Positions 53,049 to 64,000 of a stretch of DNA of 64,000 nucleotides are shown here, piece after piece. The notes below the pieces were generated by a model, which was not told the origin of the DNA, did no database searches, and saw only the letters and a program-made list of their open reading frames with translations. Position 1 is the first letter of the stretch; each line of letters begins with the position of its first letter. A program made the translations under genes and the position numbers. Origin of the DNA: Motacilla alba alba (lineage: Eukaryota; Chordata; Aves; Passeriformes; Motacillidae); assembly GCF_015832195.1 (NCBI RefSeq), contig NC_052026.1, forward strand, positions 15,347,013 through 15,411,012, given 5' to 3'.

Positions 53049-53302
53049 GTGACAGGATAAGGGGAAATTGCTATAAACTGATAGAGGGAAAATTTAGATT
53101 AGATTTTCGGGTGAAATTCTTCCCTGTGACGGTGGTGAAGCACATGTTGGCTGTGGATGCCCCATCCCTGGAAGTGTCCAAGGCCAGGTTGGACAGAGCT
53201 TGGAGCAACCTGGGATAGTTGATGACATCCCAGGTCGTGGCAAGGCACTTGGAACTAGGTTTTCTTCCGACCCAAGCCTTTCTATCATTCTATACCTCTG
53301 TG
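53049..53302 (+). mobile_element. CR1 LINE 3'-end fragment
   Basis: Second sense CR1 tail, about 255 bp and more diverged. Visible landmarks are AGAGGGAAAATTTAGATTAG, GAAATTCTTCCCTGTGACGG, CCATCCCTGGAAGTGTCCAA, GGCCAGGTTGGACAGAGCTT, GGAGCAACCTGGGATAGTTG and the end TTTCTATCATTCTATACCTCTGTG. No coding sequence remains. It belongs to a CR1 subfamily different in its middle from the copy at 45675. Confidence 0.92.
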
Positions 53303-56300
53303 TTTATTGGATGTTCTATTGCCCATAAACAGATCCATACTGCCCATAAATGATGGTCAGATATTTACCCATGCTTATTTTAAGAAAGAAGACACGAAGC
53401 GTGAAGTCCTTAGCTTCAGTTTAGGGTTTGGAGGCCATCAAGTTCTCATTGTCCATCTGTGCATTCCCAGACTCTACTTGCTGCTTTGCACTCCCCCACC
53501 CCTTCCCACTGCCAGGAGGCCCGTGCTGCCCCTTGCTGCCCCACCACCCCCTGTGGTTCATTTAGCTGCCAAGGCCTGGAGGTTTTCCACCAAAACCTTT
53601 CTCCTCAAAAATCCATGTTGTCTCACTAGCTCACATCAAAACTGTGCTGCTTCCCAGGTGGGCTGGTTGTACCAACACTTGCCTCTACCTGGCCTGCTGC
53701 TCCAACATCCACACCTCTTCTCTGGAGTACCTGGGTTCAAAAGTCACTTTCAGCAGGGTGACACAAGAGACCCATGTTTGTTTCCCAACCCTAACAGACA
53801 TCCTGTTTGCCCTAGGGTTGTGCAGCCACTCTCAGCTTCCTGCTGTTTACAGCACCATAATACATGATTTGCTCCATTTTCCTGCTGCATCACAACCTCT
53901 CTGTCTCTCCTGGATATCCTTCTCTCAATTCACCTCTCTCCTTTGAAATCTGACTTCCATGCACCCAAGAAACTGCAAGGATTTGGGTTTCCTGAAGCTC
54001 CTGAGATATAAATAAATAAAACAAAAAAGGACAATGAGTTGGTTTGTGCCTAAGCAAAGGCAGTTTTGCTTCTCAGCAGGTTTGTGTGAGCTGTTTCTGG
54101 TTTCAGTTCACATAGGTTATTTCACCTTCTGAGTTTCTCTTTGACATTCAGGTTTCTGCCTTTTTTTTCCATCTGAAGCCGAAGGAAAAAAAAAAGGCAC
54201 CAGATTTGGTTAAAAACCACATCATTTTTTTTTTTAAAGGTAAAAATCTTGTAATTCTAGAATGGGAACTTTTTCTAACTTGGCAGTTTCTTGTTTGTTC
54301 AATACTCCATATCCTGATCTGGGCTACTCCTATTAAAAGCAGTTATGCTCAGAGCACAAGGATGCTAGTGCATGTACCTGCCTGTCATCAACCATCTTGG
54401 CTCATGACTAAAACCAGAACACGAACAAAAATAGCAGCACCAAAATTCATCCTCAAGATGAAACCATTACAGGGGACAGTTCATAACTTCTTACTGAGGT
54501 TCCTCTAGGCCTTCCATGGGATAGATTTCATTATCCTGGTAAATGGGGAGCTGACATCAGTACAGAACACTACATTCAAGTTTGGCACAACCACTATCTT
54601 TGGTGGGGTTTCATTTTCTTTTGATTTTGTACCAATGTTTAATGCAGTTTCTATTGCTCTGCACACAGTTAAGTGTAGGTACAAATTGCAAAGAATAATT
54701 AATTGCCCATTAATGAGTTTTTGCAGAGGATTGGACTCTAAATGCTAATCGGTGTCTCAGAAAGAATGCCAAATGATATCCACACTGCCTACCTGCTTCT
54801 CCCTGATTTCTGTTTAGCATGCAATTGGAAGAATTTGGCTTTAATGTTAATTAATGCTTTCAATTAGAACTCACAACATATATTAAGCCTTGGTCATTTC
54901 AATCTCGTGATGAACCCATTCATAAAATTTGCTGATTCTACAGCTGGCAAGAACAACCTGCACAAACTAAATTTCTTTTTATTTTCCAGCCTAAAATACA
55001 CCTGTTCCCAGAACTGAGTCTTCTAAACCTTCCCATCTACATGGCCACTGCGTTTGTCTGTCGTCTTTTCCGATCAACACAGCAACAAAACAGCAACCCA
55101 AGGCCCCAGCGAGCAGCGCTCCGGTGAGCAGAGGTGTGAAACCGCAGGAGGAAACAGACACACCAGTGGGGAGGAGATGCTGGGGATGTTCCTGCCTCTC
55201 CCTTTGGTGCACTGATGGTGGAGGGACCTGCCCTTGGGTGGACAGGCAGAGAGAGGTTTGCAAAGTGCGGAACTGAACAAATTTGGGCAAGGCGCCTGTT
55301 ATAAAAGCTGCCTTTGCCTGTTCTTCCCTGCCTGGGTGAGAGGTGCTGCACAGCTCCTGAGCCTTCCTGCTGGTAAAGCCCTGCCTACAGGACAGGGACC
55401 TTGTGCTGAAGAGTCTGTGCTCAGGGCCGAGCCAGGCACAGAAAGGAAACACTCAAAACTGGACCAAACCCTTATTTTTTCCCAAGGGATGCTCACACTT
55501 CCTCAGTCCCTCACTGCTCTCACCCTCAGCCACTGGTCCAAAGGTCACTGGGACCACCTTTCCTCATCTTTTTTGTGGGAGCATTTGCATGTCAGAGGCA
55601 GCAAACCAGTTACCCAGATTCTGTCCTGCTCCAGCAGCCATGGGAGGGATGGACCAGCTGTGGCCTCAGTACCTCTTTGTCGAGCACTTTGTGCACGTTC
55701 CCAGCACTGCTACCTCGGGCTCTTCTTGCAAATCATCCTCTCACTTGATGTGGAGCACTGCTGGCTGGGAACTTTACAAGCTGAGCATCTAGGCCTATCA
55801 GTGGAGCATTTTGCCAAATTATTTATTTCGCTTGTGTTTTGTTTGGCTCTCCTCCCTGGTAAGATCAGAGATAAAGCTTATTTACTAGTTGCTGCTTGCC
55901 CTGGACAGCTGAGGAGCTGGGCTGGAGTGAAAGCAGCTGTTCCTGGGCAATGTGCGTGGCTTGTGCTCATTCTCAATTCCCAGTGAGCAGGATCCTTCAG
56001 CAGTGATGGAGTAGCTCCGAGTTTCAGTCTATCTGTCACTGCTCGACTGTTTTACTGTGCACACAATGCACTGATGGGCGACATCACTCAACTGCAACAA
56101 GTCCAGCTACAAAAGCAAGTAGCAGCAATTTGTAGCCTCAATGCAGCCATTTAATCATTCCCAACACTTCCCTGGTTGCCACTTTGGATAAACTAACTTG
56201 AGAATTAAGAACAAATATTTGACTCTCCCCCCCTCCCCATAATTTTACGCAGCCCTGTTTAGACTGTATGGTACTTAACAGGAGACCTTTGCCCTTTAGT

Positions 56301-57458
56301 TAAAAGCTGTGACCAGGAAATCCCACCTCCTCTTAATGAGCTTTTTTGTTCAGCTTACAGGGAGGGATTTGCACTCCACTCTTGCACTACAAATGCTTTG
56401 TCTGCTTGGTTTTTTTATTCAGCTGATGAATAAAAAAAGCAAACGCCAAACTCCACACGTTTCAGCCTCCATTAAGACAACAAAGAGCTCTAAATGCACG
56501 TCCTAGCAACGGCACAAATTTTTTTAAAAGAGTTAGAAGAAAGAATACATGGACATTTAAGCTGTGGTACTTTCCACTGGTATTCCTTGATGCTTTTGTC
56601 ATAAAAGCTATATACTTTTGACTACCAAAATACACAGTAAGTAAAAGGACAGACAGTGTTTTGGGAATCAATATTATGCTCTTTCTACTGAGAAACAATC
56701 ATACGAGCAGCCCAAGCAGTGGCCTTTGTCAAACTTTTCCCTTGCTTATGCTTTTTGACCACATGCTGAGACCTCTCATACTCCAGTGGCCTTGAAAGTG
56801 TTTTCCCCATCTTTTTTTTTCTTTCTGTGTGCTTCAGATAGCTCTTGGTTTCCTCTAATCTCTTCTTCTTTCCTCCTAATCACTACATACCCTGAATAAC
56901 GATAGGCTGCAGACACCAGCGTCAACTTAGGAACAGCCAGAACACGGAGGATTCAACACAGTCACAACAAGAGATGGTTCTGCAGGAATCTCCAGATATT
57001 TGAAGAAGATGGAACAAAACCCATTCCAGCGAGGAGAGCCTCACTTCTCAGAGAGCGAGGCTAAGCCCTGTACATGCCTCTCAGTGCACAGGAGTGGGGT
57101 GGGAATGATTCTCCAGCCCACTGCACAGCCACGTGCTGGCTGTGCACTGTTGTCTTGTTAGGCTTGTTTAAATGAGTCTGGCAGAATGGACAGGGACACT
57201 CAGATATCAGGGAACATATAAAAGAGTCTATTAAACAAAACTCCACTGCAGGAGAGGGATAATGGACCTTTTTGATGCCTTCTTCTGATAGTGCAGAGGT
57301 TGACATCTTAGAGAAATCCAACATCTAGAAAATTCATCATTGCAATAATTCCCAAGCCTTTTGGACTAGTTAGTCAACCCTAACTGCCTCTTATGGGCCC
57401 CCAAGAATCCACAGTGAATTCCTTCTCATGTGAAAGCCCCAGCAAATCAGTGCCAGTT
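53303..57458. other. Intergenic sequence
   Basis: No gene confidently supported. An open plus frame at 53307-53867 (186 codons) and one at 55234-55986 (250 codons) look like chance frames in GC-richer sequence. A block at about 54640-54910 is AT-rich, non-repetitive and full of TAATTA/ATTAAT cores, like a conserved enhancer. A minus-strand frame with a hydrophobic segment lies at about 55002-55150. Confidence 0.5.
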
Positions 57459-57570
57459 ATGGTATCATGGAATATCCTGAGTTGGAAGGATATGTTCCCA
57501 CAAGGAACATTGAGTCCAGCTGAGCTGGCAGATCCCTTGGCATCAGTGCTCTGAGTGTGTGAGCGTGGGG
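57459..57570 (-). mobile_element. CR1 LINE 3'-end fragment, antisense
   Basis: Reads as the reverse complement of a CR1 tail: ATGGAATATCCTGAGTTGGA, then AGGATATGTTCCCACAAGGA, then ACATTGAGTCCAGCT. The CCTGAGTTGGAAGG... CATTGAGTCCA order fits the older CR1-J/X-like group rather than the GATCTTTAAGGTCCC group seen in the plus-strand copies. The inner boundary is uncertain. Confidence 0.8.
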
Positions 57571-60500
57571 GATCCAAAGGAAGCCTCACCCTAAGCCAGG
57601 GTGTCTGGGATGCAGGCAGCAGGTCGTGGGATCATCCCAGATTGCATGGAAAAGCCTGTGTGGGTGCAGAATGCCACCAGCATCCCCTGAGATCAATGCA
57701 AAGAGCCTTGGTTGATGCTTAAATGTGGTGAGCTAAACTGCAGAAAAGGAAACTGCTTTAGGAAATCATAAGGCAGAAACAAGTTTTTTTGACTCATTAT
57801 AGGTGCCAGATGTGCCTGTATGGTGAATCGATGCCATTCTGCAGAAGGGCTCGTCTGTATGTTTTAGGTACCAACAGATCTTTTCCCAGATGTGCTCTCC
57901 TAAAATAATTTCAGATTCAAAATTAGTTATTCTTGTTGCATTTCCTGCAGTGCCAAGCCAGATCTTCAAATCTGAATCTAACATAACTGACCTGGCATCA
58001 AAATAAGCATATCCAAAGGATTTTAGAATGCTCTACATCAGCATCTTTATATAAAAAAGAAAATCAAGAAATTGTTTCTTCACTATGAGTAGGAAAACCA
58101 GGATGAAAACCTACCATTTATTCTAATAAGAGATTTCTGGCTGCAGGTGTTATTTCAGGGTCCTGAACAGTATTTGCTCTGTGTATGTGATCAGAGCTGC
58201 TAAAGAAGGAAATCTTCAGGGAGGATGGGTGAGAGAAGGATATAAATATTTCAGTAGTAAAGGTTTCCCCCCAACATGTTTTGCCTTGCTTCTGAACTGG
58301 TGGCTGTTTGCAGTTGCCAAAACCTTTGAACTTCTTGTGGGAGAAGGAGACCATTCCAGTAGGAGTGCTGGGGGGTGTCACGGGTGTGCTTTGCCTGTCC
58401 CTGTGCTATCAAGTCCCTGGAGACTCTCCTTGTCACCCTCAGGCTGCAGAAAATCATTGACCTCAGGCTAAATAAAAGAAAAAAATAAAAAAAGAAGAAA
58501 ATGATGAAGAGGCTCAGTGCTGCACATTGTCATGTCTAGCCTTTACTCCCTGCAATCAGAGACTGGAGCCAAGCCCCTGGGCTCACACACTGTGCCTTGG
58601 GAGACCTGGGATCCAAACCTGCCCTATGCCAGCAGCCCCTCAAGAGGAGATGGAGACTGCTTTGCCTCGGGCATTTTGATTTTAGTTGGTTGGGCTGGAC
58701 TTCCCCAGTTCAGGCTTCATATCCCCAGTCATCACTGCAAGGTGAGGACCCACAGTGGTGTCTTCAAACAATGTTAAAAAGCAGCAAGAGAAGCTGCTCC
58801 CTTGCTTTGATGGGATGGTGAGAGGACCCTGTGCTGGATTTGGGTGTCTTTTCTGCTACTGGGCAGAAAATAATGTGTCTCTGATTGAAGGAGAATCTGA
58901 CTTAAAAGAAGAAAGACTTAAAATTCACATTGTAATTGGACCTACATCTCTCCTGCCAAATGCTCCAGGCACCAGGATCAGCTTTATATTGCTCACATTT
59001 TACTGTCTTGTGAATCTTTCATACATCTGGACAGTGCTAAATCTTGCTGATAAGGGTTGGATGTTGCTCCCACTTGAAAGCATCCTACAGTTTCCTCAGG
59101 GAGTCCTATCTCCAGTTGTAGTGTATGCCAGGAGAGGCAATAGCCCCATCCCTCTTTTTCAAAAGAAAATGCAGACTGCCTTTGCATTTCTACCAGGACC
59201 CCAGTGGTGGATAGCTTTTAAATGCCAGCCTCTCCTGCTGTATTTTGGTTCTACATTGCTGAAAGATAAACACTTGGCAGCTCCCAAGATCACAGCACTT
59301 GGCTCATCTGCAGGGGCAAATCCCAACTCTCCTGAGAAAATGAGGTTCCAAACCTGCCCCAGCTGCTTTCAGGATGGGGGGTTTTCAACAAATTTGACCC
59401 CATGTGCATTTTGCCATCGCCTTCCCCACCCAATCCCCCCAAGGGGAGAAGCATTTATGTGCCACAGTGGTTTCAGGCCAGATATTCCAGGAATCTGAAC
59501 AATAATTAAATTATAAACTCCTGTGGCTGCAGATCATGAATTCCAGCACTTACTGGTGGTGGTGTGGGGAAGCATAGGCAGAACAGGGGGTGATCACCCA
59601 GAAACTATTCATGGTTTTCTGGCCCAAGAACTGACAGCAATTGAGCACTTTTCCAGATAAGAGATTGAAAGATTGAACTTCACAAGGCCTCGCAGAATGT
59701 TTTCGGTACCCCTCAATTAAAAACACTTCCTCACATACCTACTTCCATAAAATCACCAGTGTCCGCATCACTTGCAGAAAGTTTTGTAATGAAATTTTTT
59801 TTTAATATATTTTCAGCTGTAAACAGCAGAAAACCCCCTTCAGGCACTTCACTAGACCTTTTATCCGCATGCAGGAAAAAGAATTGATTGATTTTGAAGT
59901 TAAACGTTGGCATCTGCTGTTATTCAAAACCAGGACCTTGGATACACTCATCCGCCATGCTTTCAGCTCAGCCACCAGTGTGCTGCAAATGAAGACAAGC
60001 TGTTGTCAAATGAGAAATGCAAAATAGTCAATCTGTTTGTCTGTTTAATGTAACTGGGAACATAAGCTGCTAAAAATGCTACCATTCTGCACTGTCAGAT
60101 GGGAGACACTCTCCAACAAACGAAAGCCTAATGACCCATTTTACTCAGGCGCTCTGGAGTTCCTCCTAATGGTATTTTCCATATGCACTTCAACATGCTT
60201 TTAACTGAAACTGCAAATGGTACTATTTTCTATCTAACACAAGCGTGTAATCTGTGTAGCATATTTTTTTTTCCTCTGGCACCATGAAGGAATGCTGATG
60301 TTCAAGGCGTCTTGAAACAGTGAGCATATTGCTCAAGCATCTGATGCTCATCTTCTCTTTACACCTGTCATTGTACTGTATTAAAGGAAAAAAATCAAGT
60401 CATTAACCATGATAGATATGTTTTTAATAAGAAAGTGTTGCGCTTCACCAGGCAGATAAATAGCAAGTCTTAAGATATCTTCAGAGCCCAAGCATACAAT

Positions 60501-62472
60501 TACAGAATAAAGTTAAATATGCTGGGGACTCTTCAAAGACTGCTATAACTTGTAAAGATTAGGTCTCTATCAATTACCCAAGCTACATTCCTTCAAGAAT
60601 TTTCTAGCACTAAAATCGCTAATTTGACTTTTCCTCGGAAAGTTCCCTATTCCCCACAGATAATTATGTGTGAAATGTTGCCTAAACAAAACTGTGATTT
60701 GGCCAAGGAAACAAGCGTGGTCCATTTTCAAGTCAAAAACAAATGAAAATAATGCTGCCATTGCCAGAGCAGGGCAGGAAGAAACTCTGGAGATCATGGC
60801 TATTTTGTTAAATGTTCTTGAGGTTTATATAGTAGGAATTTCATGGCTCTGATTTCAAACCCCACAGAATTAGGGGTTTTTTGGCAAAAAGCTGTAGCAT
60901 TTAGCCTCTCTTCAGAGGCAGGCTAATGCCAGGCAGTCAGTGCTTGATTTGCTTTCTCCTGACAAAGCACCACAGTCTGTTGGCATTCTTGCAGGGTGTG
61001 CTCCTTTAAGCCATTATAGTCTCAGACCCAGCTTTATCTCCACCCCTGCTGTTATCACATTGATATGTTTGTTAATTATTGACACAAGAAATGCTCAGTC
61101 ATAAACTGCAGATCCCTGGAAAGCCCTGCTGTGCTGAGCTGAGCAGCAGTGCCATGAGGGTACCTGCTCCCTCCCGGCTCCCTTGCCCTCAGGGTGCTGC
61201 CATCACTGATTAGCAACCCCCCCAAAAGCACAGAATATCATCAGGCACTCCCTTTTCCCCCACAGAATAAAAAGATCCTACTCATCCAGATTCCTCTCCA
61301 AGCCCCAAAATAAATATTTTCTTGTCCCCATCACAGCCTGTTTGCAGGTGGGGCAAAACAAAGGGACCAGAGTGTCCCTGGGGAGATCTGGCCAGGGATG
61401 ACACTACAGCTGTGCCCTGACCATCTCAGATGGGCCAGTGCATGGTCAGCACTGGCTTCATAGGCTGGCACCTGACTGGGCTGCATGAAAAATTCAGCAC
61501 TGCTTCACCTTTTGGGGATGTGTTAGAAAACAAAAAAAAGATCATTTCAGCTTAAAATAGTGGGGAGCAGCCATCTGCACTGATGTGTCAATGCTTGGGA
61601 TTTGTGTGCTCAGGAGAGACAAAGAACAGAGAAGAAGCAGGTGAAAAAGTGAAAAACAGAGGAAAAGAGTATTTAATGCAAGGGGGTTAATGCAGTGGCC
61701 AGTCATCTCCAGGATTATAGAGAAATGTAATATGATCTTGGAATTATCCACTCAGTAACCAAGTAGATATTAGTACACCCAAAGAACCAGGTTTGCTTTA
61801 TTGTAATAAGTCTAGTACCTAAGAGAGACATTCAGGCTAGGAGGGGAAAAAAATCTATTCCCCTTTGCTTGCTGTATGCCTCCCCCCTGCATAAATAACT
61901 CCCCCAGACCTAACATAAAACCAAACCCAGGCCTTTCCATCACAGATCAAAAGTCAGGCAAGTAGTGTTGCATTGCAGCTGCCTGAATTATACTTGGCCT
62001 CTGAATAATAAATAGGGAATTTCTTGAACCACAGGCTCATTAATGAGCACTAATTCAGAACTGATGGCACAATGTTCAGTAATTTAAGCAATGTAGACAA
62101 TGAAGGTTCTCAACTCTGGTACAAAGAGTGACCTACAGAATCTTGTGGAATGAGTAATTACAGCTAATATCCATTTCAGCTTCTATTAGAACATCCAATA
62201 AAACAAGGTCGTGACAACAGGCAAGGATCACATCCCAGCAAGCATGGCAGTGGGGAGAGAGGGAGTCACCCTGGAGCAGGTGGATGTTCCCATTAGTTGG
62301 GCTCCACAATGGATGAGGCTGCTGACAGCTCCCGGAGGACGCGGGCGCCGCGGCTGCGGAGGCAGCTCAGGGAATTTGGGAATGGCTTTCAAGAGCACAG
62401 AGGTTAGCTTGGAATGGGGTTTGTTTTTGCCCATAACTAACAAAGGCTTGAAGGACAGACCATGAGCTACTG

Positions 62473-62517
62473 CCTTTTTTTTCCTTTTTTTTTCTTTTTT
62501 TTTCTTTTTTTCCCCCC
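62473..62517. repeat. (T)8-9C pyrimidine microsatellite
   Basis: Runs of eight or nine T separated by one or two C, ending in six C. Pure pyrimidine strand over about 45 bp. Confidence 0.93.
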
Positions 62518-62530
62518 AGCCTTTCAAATG

Positions 62531-62620
62531 GTTTGGTATTAACATATAGAGGGAATGATATCTACTATGACAGCAAATAGTACCATTTGCAGTTTGGTAT
62601 TAACATACAGAGGGAGTGAT
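62531..62620. repeat. Duplicated 29-bp segment flanking an imperfect palindrome
   Basis: GTTTGGTATTAACATATAGA followed by GGGAATGAT at 62531-62559 recurs as GTTTGGTATTAACATACAGA followed by GGGAGTGAT at 62592-62620 (two mismatches). Between them lies the near-palindrome GCAAATAGTACCATTTGC at 62573-62590. Confidence 0.88.
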
Positions 62621-62829
62621 TTAATAAGTGAGGGTGGACCCTCAACAAGTTGTAACAGAGCAAAAAGTTGATGGCAACGGGCACCTGTAGTGTGAAAACC
62701 AGCTGAGTGAGCAGCAGCAGAGCAGAATGAGCTGCCTGGGGAGTTTTCTACTTTGTGCAGATGAGCCTTATTAATTCCTAAGAGAGGATGAAGAACATGG
62801 TCAAGTGAGGAAATAATGAAATTATCTGC

Positions 62830-62844
62830 TTTTTTTTTTTTTTT
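62830..62844. repeat. Poly-T run (15 T)
   Basis: Homopolymer of about 15 T; no associated element recognised. Confidence 0.9.
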
Positions 62845-64000
62845 GGTACCATAAGTGGGAAGGTCGCTGGTTGTTAAAAACAGTTTCTGACAATACTTCC
62901 AGGACTTGGTGCTTTTAAAAAACTGATGGACAAATTATTTCCATCCCCTCAAATGAGCAAAAAATCTCACCTTGAAATGCAGGAAGTTTTTCAGTGATAC
63001 TATTTGGCTTTTCAAACAAACATTCAGACAATACAGTGTATTCAAAGTGATTCCCTCTCAAAAAATTCATAGGCTGGAAATTTTTTCTACAACCAGCTGG
63101 GCGATACTTAGAAACCTGAGGGAGGGCGGCAATCAAAACTAATTGCCTGATGAATACAGTTCACAACAAATATTTTGATGGACTCAAAAAAATCAACTCT
63201 GTTGGCTAAATCTTTGACCCTCGTGGAGTTCACTGTGCAGCAGTGTGGACATGCTGAGAGCTCTGCTGTGAGGGTAGTGTGCCCTCAACTCTGGAAAACA
63301 GTCTGGTGAGAAAAGCTGGACCAGAAACAGCCGGGCTTGGTTTCTGTTGGTCAAAAGGGCTGCAAACAGACACAAAACCACCAACAGGGCTCTGAACTGC
63401 AGTCATGGCCCTTGAAGGTCTGAGATAGCAATTAGGCATCACTGTGGCCAGCTTTGGGTACTTGTTCCTTCCCTTCCCTTCAAGCTTTATTGTGAGGGTT
63501 TGGAGCTACAGAGAAGCCCCATGGAAGAGGCCAGGACGTGGTGTGGGCTGATGGGTGAGAGAGGTAGGACTTTGCTCAGTCCCCACAGGGACCTCAAAGC
63601 CAGTGACAAAATGAGAGAAAAAAGAGTATTTCCCCCAAAGAATTAAGAGTCATGAATCCATTCAGTGGATGAAAGAAAGCACCTTTTCTTTCATGAAGTC
63701 AGAACAGAGGAGAGACTTTCATTGTCTCACACCGTGCCTAGGATGGTTTGCTAACCACGCTCCTCTGGTAGAAGCAGGGTTTGGGCAAAAGGCTTGAACT
63801 CCCTCAAGGACTGTTAAATGCTGGGTTTGAGCAGCTTAAAATGCACTTTGGTGCTTAAGTCCCTGTAAGGGCTGACCACAAGCACTTCTTGCACTACATA
63901 AGCCCCAGCTACAAAATCCACTTAAAGAATGTACTCCCACACACCTACTCATGCCCCATGTGGCCCAGACACCAGTTTTCATCTAAATACCATTTCATCC

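Larger units (their letters stand above)
57571..64000. other. Intergenic sequence to the right edge
   Basis: No gene supported. The longest frame (58755-59498 +, 247 codons) resembles no family. Non-repetitive AT-rich stretches at about 59700-60560 look conserved. A T9C-type pyrimidine tract (62473-62517), a T run (62830-62844), a local duplication with a central palindrome (62531-62620) and a tiny CpG cluster (62331-62369) are present. MAF, expected further along in vertebrate gene order, is not reached. Confidence 0.55.

Noticed and set aside
53307..53867. 186-codon open frame, + strand, right after a CR1 tail
   Set aside because: Proline/leucine-rich composition follows from C-rich sequence; no family resemblance.
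55234..55986. 250-codon open frame, + strand
   Set aside because: No recognisable domain, no periodicity or start context that stands out, overlapped by open frames on both strands. A frame this long is not rare by chance in 64 kb of GC-richer sequence.
57766..57984. 72-codon - frame with possible acceptor TTATTTTAG
   Set aside because: Plausible amino-acid composition but weak polypyrimidine tract and no good donor; may be a conserved non-coding or old repeat sequence.
58755..59498. 247-codon open frame, + strand
   Set aside because: The CPSCF...CAFC spacing looked zinc-finger-like, but no family pattern repeats and there is no splice or promoter support.
1..64000. tRNA, rRNA, CRISPR arrays, bacterial operons, endogenous retrovirus genes
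   Set aside because: Looked for and not seen; no cloverleaf, no direct-repeat/spacer array, no retroviral protein motifs in any listed frame.

Overview
The window is vertebrate, almost certainly avian, nuclear DNA. It is AT-rich, mostly non-coding, and carries eroded CR1 LINE 3' ends of the avian type plus one old MIR-type SINE. There are no prokaryotic gene arrays. Most short open frames are chance frames.

The one gene I can name with confidence is WWOX (WW domain-containing oxidoreductase) on the + strand. Its terminal coding exon lies at 26973-27161 and encodes the conserved C-terminus ([10 protein letters not shown]... [11 protein letters not shown]... RLIQER) up to a TAG stop. It follows a textbook polypyrimidine tract and AG. 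A 3'UTR of about 0.9 kb probably follows, ending at one of three AATAAA signals (28027, 28133, 28297). Everything upstream (1-26972) reads as the last WWOX intron; the preceding exon is not in the window. In mammals this intron is very large and overlaps the FRA16D fragile site.

Downstream (about 28 kb to 64 kb) is what I infer to be the WWOX-MAF intergenic desert; MAF itself is not in the window. It holds CR1 fragments at 45675-45958 (+), 53049-53302 (+) and about 57459-57570 (-), simple repeats, and a CpG island at about 33941-34445. It also holds several AT-rich, non-repetitive, homeobox-site-rich blocks that look like conserved non-coding elements, and two perfect short inverted repeats.

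The most interesting unexplained signal is an apparent protein-coding exon on the minus strand at 39044-39240. It has a strong acceptor, a perfect GAG|GTAAGT donor and an open 65-codon frame predicting a charged segment plus a coiled coil. I do not recognise the protein. It may belong to an undescribed antisense gene between WWOX and MAF. A second, much weaker minus-strand frame at about 55002-55150 encodes a hydrophobic segment and could be phase-compatible with it.
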